Positions 1 to 8,212 of a stretch of DNA of 64,000 nt are shown one piece after another; positions within the stretch are counted from its first letter, which is position 1; the number at the start of each line of letters is the position of its first letter. Source of the DNA: JALONH01 sp046329235 (GTDB lineage: Bacteria > Bacteroidota > Bacteroidia > Cytophagales > Cytophagaceae); NCBI GenBank assembly GCA_046329235.1, contig JAXLVA010000001.1:124001-188000 (forward strand), in the 5' to 3' direction. The notes beneath the pieces are model-generated. The model was not told the origin of the DNA, searched no databases, and saw only the letters and a program-made list of their open reading frames with translations. A program made the translations under genes and the position numbers.

Positions 1-540
1 TTAGATTTGGGTGGCGTGTATAAGCATCCTACACAACAATTAACCGTAGGATTGACGATGAAAAATATTGGAATACGTTTATCCGATTACATGCCTGGAG
101 ATCCGGTAAAACTTCCTTTTGAAGTGCAAGTAGGGGCAACGTATAAGCCGGAGCATATGCCTTTGCGTTTATCACTTACGTTCCAACAATTACAAAATTG
201 GAACTTAGTTTATAATGACCCAAGTTATAACGTGATACTTAATTTGGATGGAACCAAAACACCTAAAGAAACAACTTTTGGTGATCAGTTCTTACGACAC
301 ATGGTAGTGGGTGGAGAGTTTATTTTAGCTAAAAGCATCCATTTTAGATTTGGGTATAATTTCTTAGCGCGTAGAGAATTGAGGATAGATGCTAAGTCCG
401 GCGGAGCCGGTCTTAGCTGGGGCTTTATGATTAGAGCTAAAAAATTTGACTTTGGATTTTCAAGAGCATATTACCACATTGCAGGCGGTACCAGCTATTT
501 CACTCTGGCAATTAATGTAGAAGAGTGGCGTAAAAAATAA
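1..540 (+). CDS. porQ: Type IX secretion system protein PorQ, C-terminal part
   Basis: The reading frame is already open at base 1, so the gene starts upstream of the window and only about the last 179 residues are here. The fragment is a series of amphipathic beta strands with the motifs RFGYNFLARREL and SRAYYHIAGG, typical of the C-terminal barrel half of PorQ, an outer-membrane component linked to type IX secretion and surface attachment in Bacteroidota. It lies 24 bases ahead of hslU in the same direction. The assignment rests on recognising the family pattern; a generic PorV/FadL-like barrel is the alternative. Confidence 0.75.
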   Translation, partial: LDLGGVYKHPTQQLTVGLTMKNIGIRLSDYMPGDPVKLPFEVQVGATYKPEHMPLRLSLTFQQLQNWNLVYNDPSYNVILNLDGTKTPKETTFGDQFLRHMVVGGEFILAKSIHFRFGYNFLARRELRIDAKSGGAGLSWGFMIRAKKFDFGFSRAYYHIAGGTSYFTLAINVEEWRKK

Positions 541-564
541 TCAGTAATAAAATATTTCTTTCCT

Positions 565-1944
565 ATGGATTTGCAACAACAATTGACACCGGCTCAAATT
601 GTAGCTGAATTAGATAAATATATTATCGGTCAAAAAGAAGCGAAGCGAAACGTTGCTATCGCTTTACGTAACCGATGGAGAAGGATGTCTACTGCCCCTT
701 CTGTACAAAAAGAAATTGTACCTAATAATATTTTAATGATTGGCTCTACCGGTGTAGGGAAAACAGAAATAGCCAGAAGATTAGCCAAGCTAGCGGATGC
801 TCCCTTTACGAAGGTGGAAGCCTCTAAATTTACTGAAGTGGGCTATGTAGGTCGCGATGTTGAGTCGATGGTGCGTGATTTGGTGGAACAAGCAGTAAGC
901 ATGGTAAAAGCTGCGAAGAAAGAAGAAGTTAAAGAACGTGTATTAGAACAAGTAGAAGAAATTATTTTAGATCATTTAATTCCACCTGTTAAAAAAGGTA
1001 AAGCTACTTCGGATGTTACTTTAGGTATTCCTCCAGATTCGGATGAAGAGTTGAATGAAAAGACGAGAAATTTATTCCGTGAAAAAATCAAAAAAGGCGA
1101 ATTAGAAGATAGAAAAATTGAAATCTCCATCCAGCAACCGAATGGTCCTGGTGTGGGTGTTGTTGGTGGTGCCGTGGATGAAGTTTCTATGATGAATCTT
1201 CAAGAGATGATTGGCAATATGATGCCAAAGAAAACCAAGAAACGTAAAGTATCTATTTCTGAAGCCAGAAAATTATTAATGGAAGAAGAAGCCTCTAAAA
1301 TGATTGATATGGACGAGGTCAAAGAAGATGCGATTCGTAAAACCGAAAACTTAGGGATTATTTTTATTGATGAGATTGATAAAATTGCTGCTAAGAGTGG
1401 TAAAGGTGGTGGGCCGGATGTTAGTAGGGAAGGTGTTCAACGTGATTTATTACCGGTAGTGGAAGGTTCATCTGTAAATACGAAATATGGCACCGTAAAC
1501 ACAGATCATATTCTTTTTATTGCAGCGGGTGCTTTTCATGTCGCTAAGCCATCCGATTTAATACCTGAGTTACAAGGTCGATTCCCAATTCGTGTAGAAT
1601 TAAATAGTTTAACGAAGGAAGATTTCTATCAAATATTAAAAGAGCCTAAGAATGCATTAACTCGTCAATACGAGGCATTACTTCAAGCGGAGCAAGTGAG
1701 CCTTGAGTTTAATGATGACGCTATCCAAAAGATTGCAGAAATTGCATTTCAGTTAAATGATGAATTAGAAAACATTGGTGCCAGACGACTTCATACCGTC
1801 ATGAGTCAATTGTTAAACGAATTTTTATATGATATCCCAGATAAGATTGGTGCTAACGCTCATTTGGTAATAACCAAAGATTTAGTAGAACAAAAACTAG
1901 GCGGATTGGTGAAAAATAAAGATTTAAGTCAGTATATGTTGTAA
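565..1944 (+). CDS. hslU: ATP-dependent protease ATPase subunit HslU
   Basis: HslU is the AAA+ unfoldase that feeds substrates to the HslV peptidase in the cytoplasm. The 459-residue protein has the usual length. Walker A GSTGVGKT is at residues 60-67, a Walker B IIFIDEID near 265, and the sensor/arginine region with GARRLHTV near 410. Between them is the charged, Gly-rich intermediate (I) domain at about 110-235. The C-terminus ends in a hydrophobic tail (QYML) that in the family docks into HslV. hslV is not adjacent in this window. A hairpin plus T-run follows directly, so the transcript probably ends here. Confidence 0.96.
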   Translation: MDLQQQLTPAQIVAELDKYIIGQKEAKRNVAIALRNRWRRMSTAPSVQKEIVPNNILMIGSTGVGKTEIARRLAKLADAPFTKVEASKFTEVGYVGRDVESMVRDLVEQAVSMVKAAKKEEVKERVLEQVEEIILDHLIPPVKKGKATSDVTLGIPPDSDEELNEKTRNLFREKIKKGELEDRKIEISIQQPNGPGVGVVGGAVDEVSMMNLQEMIGNMMPKKTKKRKVSISEARKLLMEEEASKMIDMDEVKEDAIRKTENLGIIFIDEIDKIAAKSGKGGGPDVSREGVQRDLLPVVEGSSVNTKYGTVNTDHILFIAAGAFHVAKPSDLIPELQGRFPIRVELNSLTKEDFYQILKEPKNALTRQYEALLQAEQVSLEFNDDAIQKIAEIAFQLNDELENIGARRLHTVMSQLLNEFLYDIPDKIGANAHLVITKDLVEQKLGGLVKNKDLSQYML

Positions 1945-2354
1945 TTAACTTTCTGATTGTCAGTATAAACACGCCAAAAAGCGTGTTTTTTTATATCTAA
2001 ACGTTAAAATCTTACATGCTTTTTGGTAGGGTGTTATGCATACATAATGAAATGGTATATAATTCTAGTAATAGTATTTTATTCAGAAAATCAGGTAGTT
2101 GTAAAAAATATGAATTTTATTTTAAAAAAATATTCAAATAAAAGTTGCATAAAAATTAAAAACATTACATCTTTGTCATAGAAACTTTTGGATACAATTT
2201 TTTCATATCTTTTAAGTATTACTTCTGCGAAGAGGATGCGGACCGAAAAGTCTTCATCCTCTTTACCTTTTTAAAGGGGTAATATTATACACACTGAAAA
2301 GAACTAAGAATTTATTTTAGTTAATTTGCTGTCAGATATATATAGCTTAAATAC
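1945..2354. other. Intergenic region with a candidate structured leader
   Basis: This 410-bp gap holds the hslU terminator and then very AT-rich DNA without an ORF. A hairpin lies at 2230-2263: AAGAGGATG pairs perfectly with CATCCTCTT around a 16-nt loop, followed by a pyrimidine-rich tract. About 40 bases upstream is a weak match to a Bacteroidota promoter (TTG near 2146 and CATCTTTG near 2168). It could be a short non-coding RNA or an attenuated leader for the DinB-like gene at 2355. No known RNA family is recognised. Confidence 0.35.
1968..1991 (+). terminator. Intrinsic terminator after hslU
   Basis: AACACGC and GCGTGTT form a perfect 7-bp stem around a CAAAAA loop, followed by a T-run. 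It sits 24 bases after the hslU stop codon. Confidence 0.85.
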
Positions 2355-2948
2355 ATGTCGGCAGAAAAAGTTTACCAAGGTTTTTTAGAAGTGTCCAAAT
2401 ATTGGTTGAAGGAGTTGGATTACTATGGTAAAAATCAATTTAAAACAAAGTTGAATGAACAAGGATGGTCTATTGGCCAATTGTATCATCATTTATTAAA
2501 CTATACCAGAGAGTATCATTTTAAGCCTATTGAAACGATATTAATGGGTAGAGGAGAAGAAGTGAAAAAAGGAAAAACGTTTCATGGCTTCTGGGTATTT
2601 CAATTCAATAAATATTTACCATTTAAATATAAAAGTAATCCGGTCCTCGAACCGGCCCAACCTATTGCAACAGAAAAAGTGAAGGATGATTTTTATAGAT
2701 TTTTAAAGGTAATGTATAGACTTGCCAAAGAGATTGATAAAAATAAGCCTACGGCAAAAATACAACATCCTAAGTTTGGATATTTGACAGCGATGGAGTG
2801 GTATCAGTTAATTGATATGCATTTCAGACATCATATTCGTCAGAAGACAAAGTTAGATAGATTAGTTAGAAGTAATTATAGAGAATCTACGATGGATGAT
2901 CTGGATGATATTCCTGATATGCCTTTATATGACGAATCAACAGAATAG
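2355..2948 (+). CDS. DinB-like four-helix protein
   Basis: The 197-residue protein is mostly helical. It has features of the DinB/YfiT-like superfamily, whose members often bind a divalent metal through three His residues and act as thiol-dependent transferases. GQLYHHLLNY (around 41-50) and MHFRHHIRQ (around 155-163) would supply the His ligands. The ATG fits the predicted N-terminal helix. It is a single-gene unit closed by a bidirectional hairpin that also serves gapA. The substrate is unknown. A second, shorter DinB-type gene lies near the right end of the window. Confidence 0.6.
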   Translation: MSAEKVYQGFLEVSKYWLKELDYYGKNQFKTKLNEQGWSIGQLYHHLLNYTREYHFKPIETILMGRGEEVKKGKTFHGFWVFQFNKYLPFKYKSNPVLEPAQPIATEKVKDDFYRFLKVMYRLAKEIDKNKPTAKIQHPKFGYLTAMEWYQLIDMHFRHHIRQKTKLDRLVRSNYRESTMDDLDDIPDMPLYDESTE

Positions 2949-2951
2949 AAT

Positions 2952-2987
2952 AAAAAAAATCCCGATGTTAAACACCGGGATTTTTTT
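2952..2987. terminator. Bidirectional terminator between two convergent genes
   Basis: An A-run, TCCCG, an 11-nt loop, CGGGA and a T-run form a stem of roughly 12 bp that reads as an intrinsic terminator on both strands. It separates the DinB-like gene (+) from gapA (-). Confidence 0.8.
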
Positions 2988-3004
2988 ATTGTTAGGAGTG
3001 TGAA

Positions 3005-4012
3005 TTACTTCACAGTGTCCATATGACAGATTAAGTCTACTAATTTGTTAGAATAACCCCACTCGTTATCATACCAAGATACTACTTTAACGAAGTTGTT
3101 ATTTAAAGCGATACCAGCTTTAGCATCGAAGATAGAAGTTCTAGCGTCAGTTAAGAAGTCAGTAGAAACTACTTCATCTTCAGTGTATCCTAAGATACCT
3201 TTCATAGCGCCTTCAGAAGCATCTTTCATTGCTTGTTTGATGTCTTCGTAAGAAGCACCTTTTTCTAAACGACAAGTCAAATCAACTACAGAAACATCCG
3301 GAGTAGGAACGCGGAATGCCATACCAGTTAATTTTCCTTTTAATTGAGGGATAACTAATCCTACAGCTTTAGCAGCACCAGTAGAAGAAGGGATGATGTT
3401 TTGATAAGCACCACGGCCACCTCTCCAGTCTTTAGCTGAAGGACCATCAACAGTTTTTTGAGTTGCAGTAGCAGCGTGTACTGTAGTCATTAAGCCTTCT
3501 AAGATTCCGAATTTATCGTTCAATACTTTTGCAATAGGAGCTAAACAGTTCGTAGTACAAGAAGCGTTAGAAACGATAGTCATATCTTTTGTGTATACCG
3601 AGTTGTTTACACCCATTACGAAAGTAGGAGTATCATCTTTCGCAGGAGCAGACATAACTACTCTTTTAGCACCAGCTTGGATATGTTTAACTGCTGTATC
3701 TTGAGTTAAGAATAAACCTGTAGATTCAACAACATACTCAGCACCAACTTCACTCCACTTTAAGTTTGCAGGATCTTTCTCAGCTGTAACACGGATTGCG
3801 TTTCCGTTCACTACTAACTTGCCATCTTTAATTTCAATAGAACCTTTAAATTGACCGTGAGTAGAATCGTATTTTAACATGTAGGCCATGTAATCAACAT
3901 CAATCAAATCGTTGATTCCAACAATCTGAATTTTTGGGTTTTCAACCGCAGCACGGAATACTAAACGGCCGATACGACCAAATCCGTTAATACCAACTTT
4001 AATTTTTGACAT
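3005..4012 (-). CDS. gapA: Glyceraldehyde-3-phosphate dehydrogenase, type I
   Basis: This glycolytic enzyme oxidises and phosphorylates glyceraldehyde-3-phosphate using NAD. The 335-residue protein has normal length. The Rossmann motif INGFGRIGR is at residues 8-16, the catalytic Cys152 lies in SNASCTTNCLAP, and a catalytic His follows in TTVHAATATQK. The C-terminal WYDNEWGYSNK motif is intact. It is transcribed leftward as a single gene, away from the tRNA-Glu promoter, and ends at the shared terminator. It belongs to the host backbone. Confidence 0.97.
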   Translation of the reverse strand: MSKIKVGINGFGRIGRLVFRAAVENPKIQIVGINDLIDVDYMAYMLKYDSTHGQFKGSIEIKDGKLVVNGNAIRVTAEKDPANLKWSEVGAEYVVESTGLFLTQDTAVKHIQAGAKRVVMSAPAKDDTPTFVMGVNNSVYTKDMTIVSNASCTTNCLAPIAKVLNDKFGILEGLMTTVHAATATQKTVDGPSAKDWRGGRGAYQNIIPSSTGAAKAVGLVIPQLKGKLTGMAFRVPTPDVSVVDLTCRLEKGASYEDIKQAMKDASEGAMKGILGYTEDEVVSTDFLTDARTSIFDAKAGIALNNNFVKVVSWYDNEWGYSNKLVDLICHMDTVK

Positions 4013-4143
4013 ATTAATTGTAAGGGTTAATTAAGAAAATCTGATTCTTGTACTTAATCAAGGCACAATAATACAACATGCAGTAGCCAAAATCAATTGA
4101 AACGTTGGGGATAATTATTTTTTTTAAAAAAATATAGGTAAAG

Positions 4144-4174
4144 TTTGTTTTTAAAATAAGTACACGTATATTTG
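4144..4174 (+). promoter_or_regulatory. Bacteroidota-type promoter of tRNA-Glu
   Basis: TTTG at 4144-4147, a 19-nt spacer, and TATATTTG at 4167-4174 match the -33/-7 consensus of Bacteroidota primary-sigma promoters. Transcription would begin a few bases before the tRNA at 4193. Confidence 0.75.
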
Positions 4175-4192
4175 TGCCCTCGTTCAATGAAC

Positions 4193-4264
4193 GGCCTGTT
4201 CGTCTAGGGGTTAGGACGCATCCCTTTCACGGATGAAACACGGGTTCGATTCCCGTACAGGCTA
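4193..4264 (+). tRNA. tRNA-Glu (anticodon TTC)
   Basis: The 72-nt cloverleaf is complete. The acceptor GGCCTGT pairs with ACAGGCT (one G-T pair). The D arm is GTCT/GGAC, the anticodon stem CATCC/GGATG carries loop CTTTCAC, and the T arm ACGGG/CCCGT has loop TTCGATT. CCA is not encoded. Its 3' half overlaps, on the other strand, the last codons of the serine recombinase. This marks it as the probable integration target of the neighbouring island. Confidence 0.96.
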
Positions 4265-5858
4265 CAGAGCAGGAAAGCTCACTGATATCAGTGAGCTTTT
4301 TCTGTTTATTAGCCTCATAATAGTCTGATAATTTTTTAGTTAAGTCAATAATAACATTGATATTATCAGTTCGATAAGTGTCATTTATGCCGTGATATTG
4401 CAAACCATCTGGAAAGGCTATAGTTTGAATGATTTTCTTATATTCTGCATCACCTTTTTTCCATAAACTGCTTAGGTTTGAGCTCATTAAGATCACTTTG
4501 TCTACTAGTTCATCGGAGTTCGATAATTTAAAATCAGTTTTTTCAAGTTCAGCATTCTGTTCATTGATTTCACGTTTAAGTTTAGCACTTAACTTATCGT
4601 ATAGTGCTCTATCAATTTCACCATAACCAAAGCGTTCTTCAAGCTTTTCAAGCTTATCATTCAGTTCGGATATTTTTAGTTTAAGTATTCGTTGATTTTC
4701 AATATCGTCGCTTACAGCATTTGATATAACTTGTTTTAATCCTTGTTTGATTAGTGCTAAATAAGATGTGTTGATTTCAAAACGTTGTAGGGTTTCCATA
4801 AAACTCTCATGAACTCTAACGTTACTCCTATTTATAGCACATCCATTCTTATTACATTTATAATAGTAATACATGTGTTCACCTGTAGAAGTTTTTTTAA
4901 GTTTTAAATACCCTGTATAAGGAGTTCCACATACCTGACATATTAAAAATCTACGCATAGGTATTTCTTCATCCTCCTTTTTCCACTTAAATCCTTGTGA
5001 ATTTTTGGCAAGTAAATCATTTACCTGTAAAAAAACTTCTTCAGAAATAAGTGCCGGATGCTTACCTTTTACCGTTTGACCTTCTAATAAATTATGAGTT
5101 ACGTAGCCACAATAAAACGGATTTCTAAGAGTTACTGTTAAACGTTTATGCGTGATCTTTAAACCCATTTTATTAAGCCTTTTTGCAATTTCAACGTTGG
5201 ATATATTTTCATTTAATTTCCATTGAAAAGCTTTCTTTAAAAGTTTTCCATCATCATTTATTTCTATTGTTTGATTCTTACTTTTATAAGCAGAAGTATA
5301 TGAATATCCAATAGGAGCCATTCCGATCCATTCTCCTTTGAGAAGTTTCTCACGCATTCCGCTGACGCACTTTTCTCTTCTTAAATCATTATCATATTTA
5401 CTAAATATGAATTGTATGTTTTGTTGCAACGTTCCAGACGATGTACTGGCATCTATCGGTTGTGTTGCAGAAATAATACAGATACCCTGTTTCTTGAGTT
5501 GTGAGGAAATATAAATGGCATTGTCGCCTGTACGTGAAAAACGATCAAGACTATAAACCAGAATAATACTGATTTTCTGATTCATATTTTTAACATACTT
5601 AATCATGCGGTTGAATTCATTACGTTCATCCGTTTTTGCGCTTTCGTACGTTCCGCCAAAACAACCTACGATGTTAAGATTATTCTTTTCGGCATATTGT
5701 GTGCAGTATTTTTTCTGTGTTTCAAGACTTTGATTTGTATCAGCTTGTTCTTTGGTAGATACACGAGTATAAATAACTGCATTTTGTCCGGATTGCTTTT
5801 GCGTTTGTCTTGGTTGACCTTTTGCAAAAGAGTTTAATAATGATGTGTTCTTACTCAT
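4227..5858 (-). CDS. Large serine recombinase (integrase)
   Basis: This enzyme probably integrates and excises the island. The 543-residue protein has a resolvase domain with catalytic Ser34 in YTRVSTKEQ and a conserved SLDRFSR near 105. A recombinase DNA-binding domain spans about 180-290. A zinc ribbon follows (CQVCG and a later CNKNGC, about 307-341), then a coiled coil at about 385-445. This is the full domain order of large serine integrases. The last residues (ACTGIEPVFHP) are read from the antisense of tRNA-Glu, so the element end and tRNA are fused at the crossover region. Its start overlaps the stop of a small upstream ORF as ATGA. Confidence 0.92.
   Translation of the reverse strand: MSKNTSLLNSFAKGQPRQTQKQSGQNAVIYTRVSTKEQADTNQSLETQKKYCTQYAEKNNLNIVGCFGGTYESAKTDERNEFNRMIKYVKNMNQKISIILVYSLDRFSRTGDNAIYISSQLKKQGICIISATQPIDASTSSGTLQQNIQFIFSKYDNDLRREKCVSGMREKLLKGEWIGMAPIGYSYTSAYKSKNQTIEINDDGKLLKKAFQWKLNENISNVEIAKRLNKMGLKITHKRLTVTLRNPFYCGYVTHNLLEGQTVKGKHPALISEEVFLQVNDLLAKNSQGFKWKKEDEEIPMRRFLICQVCGTPYTGYLKLKKTSTGEHMYYYYKCNKNGCAINRSNVRVHESFMETLQRFEINTSYLALIKQGLKQVISNAVSDDIENQRILKLKISELNDKLEKLEERFGYGEIDRALYDKLSAKLKREINEQNAELEKTDFKLSNSDELVDKVILMSSNLSSLWKKGDAEYKKIIQTIAFPDGLQYHGINDTYRTDNINVIIDLTKKLSDYYEANKQKKLTDISELSCSVACTGIEPVFHP
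4274..4301. terminator. Perfect palindrome and terminator next to tRNA-Glu
   Basis: AAAGCTCACTGA at 4274 is followed directly by its reverse complement up to 4299, then a T-run. It would terminate tRNA-Glu transcription and lies inside the recombinase coding end. Its arm AAAGCTCA also occurs in the hairpin at 54415, at a similar distance from a GTTCGAT. Confidence 0.65.
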
Positions 5859-6031
5859 AATGATTGCTGTTTACTGTTTTGCTTTGCCATTTCATCTTTG
5901 AGCATTTTAACAAGCAGGGCAGAAAGTTTTTCAATTGTTTGTTTTGCTTCCTTTATCTCCCAATCTTTTAAATGCTCCAGACCTTTTTGATTTCTGATCT
6001 GTTCTTCTGTCACTTCAAATCCTCTCTCCAT
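5855..6031 (-). CDS. Small helical protein upstream of the recombinase
   Basis: This 58-residue ORF begins MERGFEVTEEQ and ends SKQQSL. It is charged and predicted to be largely helical, with an amphipathic stretch around residues 25-50. Its stop codon overlaps the recombinase start (ATGA), which strongly suggests translational coupling and an operon. No family is recognised. Its position fits an accessory factor of the recombinase, such as a directionality factor, but that is inference only. Confidence 0.6.
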   Translation of the reverse strand: MERGFEVTEEQIRNQKGLEHLKDWEIKEAKQTIEKLSALLVKMLKDEMAKQNSKQQSL

Positions 6032-6066
6032 AATCTCCCTCGTTTAGTTTTTATGACAATAAAAAA

Positions 6067-6137
6067 GCGTGGCACTGTAGTTCATTCGCCTTCAGGTACG
6101 ACCAAGCACCTATGCCTAATGAAGCTACAGCCCACGC
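6067..6137. ncRNA. Candidate structured RNA or large hairpin
   Basis: Outer arms GCGTGG/CCACGC, middle arms CTGTAG/CTACAG and inner arms TTCATT/AATGAA form an interrupted stem of about 18 bp over 71 nt. The apex contains a further AGGT/ACCT pairing. It lies in the only non-coding gap of the left end, between the recombinase operon and a membrane protein gene. It could be a small RNA, a leader, or a DNA site used by the recombinase. No known RNA family matches. Confidence 0.4.
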
Positions 6138-6304
6138 AGGACGCAGCTGTTATTTTATTCCAGGCTAAAATTGGTCGTTTAGAAGGCGGGAATAATCTAA
6201 CGCAGTATTTTAATATGACTTAGAATCTGTTTTTGTCTATAAAGTTTAGGTTTTAATAATTCGATATTAATTTTTCCTTTCCACATATCCTACAAATTTC
6301 GTTC

Positions 6305-6928
6305 CTACTTTTCTTTAAAAACATACGTTTTGTCTTTAATAAGTTTTTCTACTTTGTTTGCAGCAAAGAAAGGGCGATAACTTATGATATATAAATATGA
6401 AAAATTAAAAACAAATGCTCCTGAACTCACAATAGCTGCATAATCATTTATTGTTTTAACTGCTGAATTGTTTACATATGTTGTAAATAACATCCATATA
6501 AACATCATTGCAATTAATATAATAGAAAAGAAAATGCATCCTATATATTCAATTTTAGGAATTGAAACATAGTATGCATTTGATTCATTAAGCTTAATAT
6601 AATTATGTGCCCTGCATATTTGTGGGATAGATATTTTATCGTCTAACAGGTCATGTAAACAGTATATTCGTTCTAATTCCTTACTCTCAATATAGGGCAT
6701 GCCTCTGGCTTCAAATGCTTTTCCAAGTTCATATTCACGTAGCTTTTGTAAGGCATAAGTACTACCATCCAATTGAATAAAAGGAGGTAGAGGCGGAGGC
6801 GTAAACCTATTTAAGAAATTATTAATTTTATCCAAGTTCATAATAAGGAACATGCATAAAAGCAAAATGGCAAACAAACCAATATGATCTTTCATCACAT
6901 CTTTTAATAAGGTAAATAGTTCATTCAT
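6305..6928 (-). CDS. Hypothetical membrane protein with three TM segments
   Basis: The 207-residue protein is unrecognised. One TM segment lies at about 16-33, followed by a proline-rich turn (TPPPLPPF). A soluble region runs to about 125, and two more TM segments follow at about 127-150 and 160-182. It lies just downstream of the holin-like gene in the same direction, so a role in envelope disruption or in the virion/host membrane is possible. There is no supporting motif. Confidence 0.6.
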   Translation of the reverse strand: MNELFTLLKDVMKDHIGLFAILLLCMFLIMNLDKINNFLNRFTPPPLPPFIQLDGSTYALQKLREYELGKAFEARGMPYIESKELERIYCLHDLLDDKISIPQICRAHNYIKLNESNAYYVSIPKIEYIGCIFFSIILIAMMFIWMLFTTYVNNSAVKTINDYAAIVSSGAFVFNFSYLYIISYRPFFAANKVEKLIKDKTYVFKEK

Positions 6929-6962
6929 AATTTAAAGGTTTAGTTAATAGAGAAAGGCAAAT

Positions 6963-7478
6963 TTATTGTTTGCCTTTCTCTTTCCCCAATTCCTTAATCT
7001 TTTTAAATTCATCTGAATTCTTGAATCGCTGCCAATCGAATGCCTGTGGTCTGACATCGTGCTCACCTTTAGAGCTACCGAAGTAATATCCGAATATATC
7101 CTTAGCAATTGCTCCCGCCATACCTGTAAGGTTACCAATGATAAAGCTTTCTTCAGCACTCATCTTACCTAAGCCATTGGATAGGAGATAGCCCATCATA
7201 GCAAAGAAGCCGATCACACCCAGGTAGGCAAGAATATTCTGCGTAAAGTTTCTTGCTCCGACTTTAGCCGTTTCAATTTCACGGAGACGAGCAGACTCCC
7301 TGTCTTTAACCTCCATGCTTAAAATAGATTCTTCATGCTGATTGAGCATCTGCTCAAACTTAATATAGAGTTCCGCTTTCTCTTCTTTGGAAGTTACCAC
7401 TTCATCAATAATACCTCTTGCACTATCGAGAATTTTACCGCTTGTAAATAATCCTTTTACCAGTTCCCACATAATCAA
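6963..7478 (-). CDS. 3TM-type phage holin-like protein
   Basis: The 171-residue protein starts with WELVKGLFTSGKI and a charged, probably coiled region (about 25-75). Two clear hydrophobic segments follow (about 83-105 and 112-132), then YYFGSSKGE and a charged tail. The FGSS-type motif after the last hydrophobic segment, with an SAR motif near the N-terminus, fits the 3TM holin family of prophages and gene transfer agents. A holin would form the inner-membrane lesion during lysis. It lies downstream of the interrupted ATPase gene. Confidence 0.6.
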   Translation of the reverse strand: MIMWELVKGLFTSGKILDSARGIIDEVVTSKEEKAELYIKFEQMLNQHEESILSMEVKDRESARLREIETAKVGARNFTQNILAYLGVIGFFAMMGYLLSNGLGKMSAEESFIIGNLTGMAGAIAKDIFGYYFGSSKGEHDVRPQAFDWQRFKNSDEFKKIKELGKEKGKQ

Positions 7479-7502
7479 TCGTTGTTTAGAATTAAAACTT
7501 AT

Positions 7503-7784
7503 TTAAGCTGCTTTATTGTATTCAAAGATGTTCATTTCCCCGCCCTGATTAAAGCGTCCGTATTGAACGGCATGTCCTTTCTCAGGCACTTCAATCACAA
7601 CATCCACGTCGTGCTGGAAATCATTTCTTCCTTTAAAGTTTCCATCCTTACGAACATGGAAGACATAGATGAAAGAAATAAGCGGATATTGCTTTTCAAG
7701 ATTTGTCAGATCTTCCGGTGAAAGTCCCAGCTTACTGACGCTATCCAGAAAGATGAAATTGTATGGCGTAAGATCCTTTGGCAT
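7503..7784 (-). pseudogene. C-terminal fragment of RecA/RadA-like ATPase (split by IS)
   Basis: These 93 codons carry the Walker B-type segment FIFLDSVSKL and a RadA/RecA-like tail (DVDVVIEVPEKG). They complete the ATPase whose N-terminal part lies at 9237-10604. Removing the IS and one copy of its 4-bp duplication joins the two parts in frame: LLLTGN followed by MPKDL. The resulting protein would be about 549 residues. The fragment has an ATG at its start by chance and could be made alone, but without Walker A it would not hydrolyse ATP. Confidence 0.9.
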
Positions 7785-7788
7785 GTTG

Positions 7789-7815
7789 TGTACTAACCCC
7801 TTAAAAGACTGGACA
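7789..7815 (+). repeat. IS left terminal inverted repeat
   Basis: It begins TGTACTAACCCC and continues to GGACA. It matches the right end over about 26 positions with a few mismatches. Confidence 0.92.
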
Positions 7816-7856
7816 AGAATCTGAAAATAGATTAGTAACAGTTAAATTAGGGAAAT

Positions 7857-8168
7857 ATGACAAGAGTAAAAAGAAGTTTTAGTCCGGAAGACCGATTAAG
7901 CATTTTAAAAGAGGCGGAACGAGAAGGTTATATGGAGACTTGCCGTAAGTATAATCTATCGGCCTCGTTGTTATCCAAGTGGAAACAGCGCTATTTAAAT
8001 AAAGGCGTAGAAGGTCTAAAATCATCCTATAAAAAGGTAGACCCTGAAATCAGAGCCCTTCAAGAGGAAAATGAAAGGTTGAAGCGAGTAATTGCAAGGC
8101 AAGCTTTGGAAATAGAGGTTAAATCAGAGCTTTTAAAAAAAACACCTATTCAACCCAAGAAAAAGTAG
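7857..8168 (+). CDS. IS3-family transposase OrfA
   Basis: The 103-residue protein carries a helix-turn-helix (about 8-55: SPEDRLSILKEA ... SASLLSKWKQRY) that binds the IS ends. A leucine-zipper-like coiled coil follows (about 65-95). An A8 run near its end probably allows -1 ribosomal frameshifting into OrfB to make the full transposase. Confidence 0.93.
   Translation: MTRVKRSFSPEDRLSILKEAEREGYMETCRKYNLSASLLSKWKQRYLNKGVEGLKSSYKKVDPEIRALQEENERLKRVIARQALEIEVKSELLKKTPIQPKKK
8135..8143 (+). other. Candidate -1 frameshift site in the IS
   Basis: Eight A residues followed by C lie near the end of orfA. The orfB frame (-1 relative to orfA) is open from here through to the annotated orfB start, reading KKNTYSTQEK. 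This is the classic IS3-type programmed frameshift arrangement. Confidence 0.6.
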
Positions 8169-8212
8169 AGCTTACTCAACGATATAAGGGTCAGATTGCG
8201 GCAGGTACCATA

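Noticed and set aside
5972..6223. 83-codon plus-strand ORF
   Set aside because: It is antisense to the small recombinase-operon gene and overlaps the hairpin at 6067-6137; its sequence has no protein-like character.
5859..6304. Retron or diversity-generating retroelement
   Set aside because: The hairpin is suggestive, but no reverse transcriptase or template/variable repeat pair is present.
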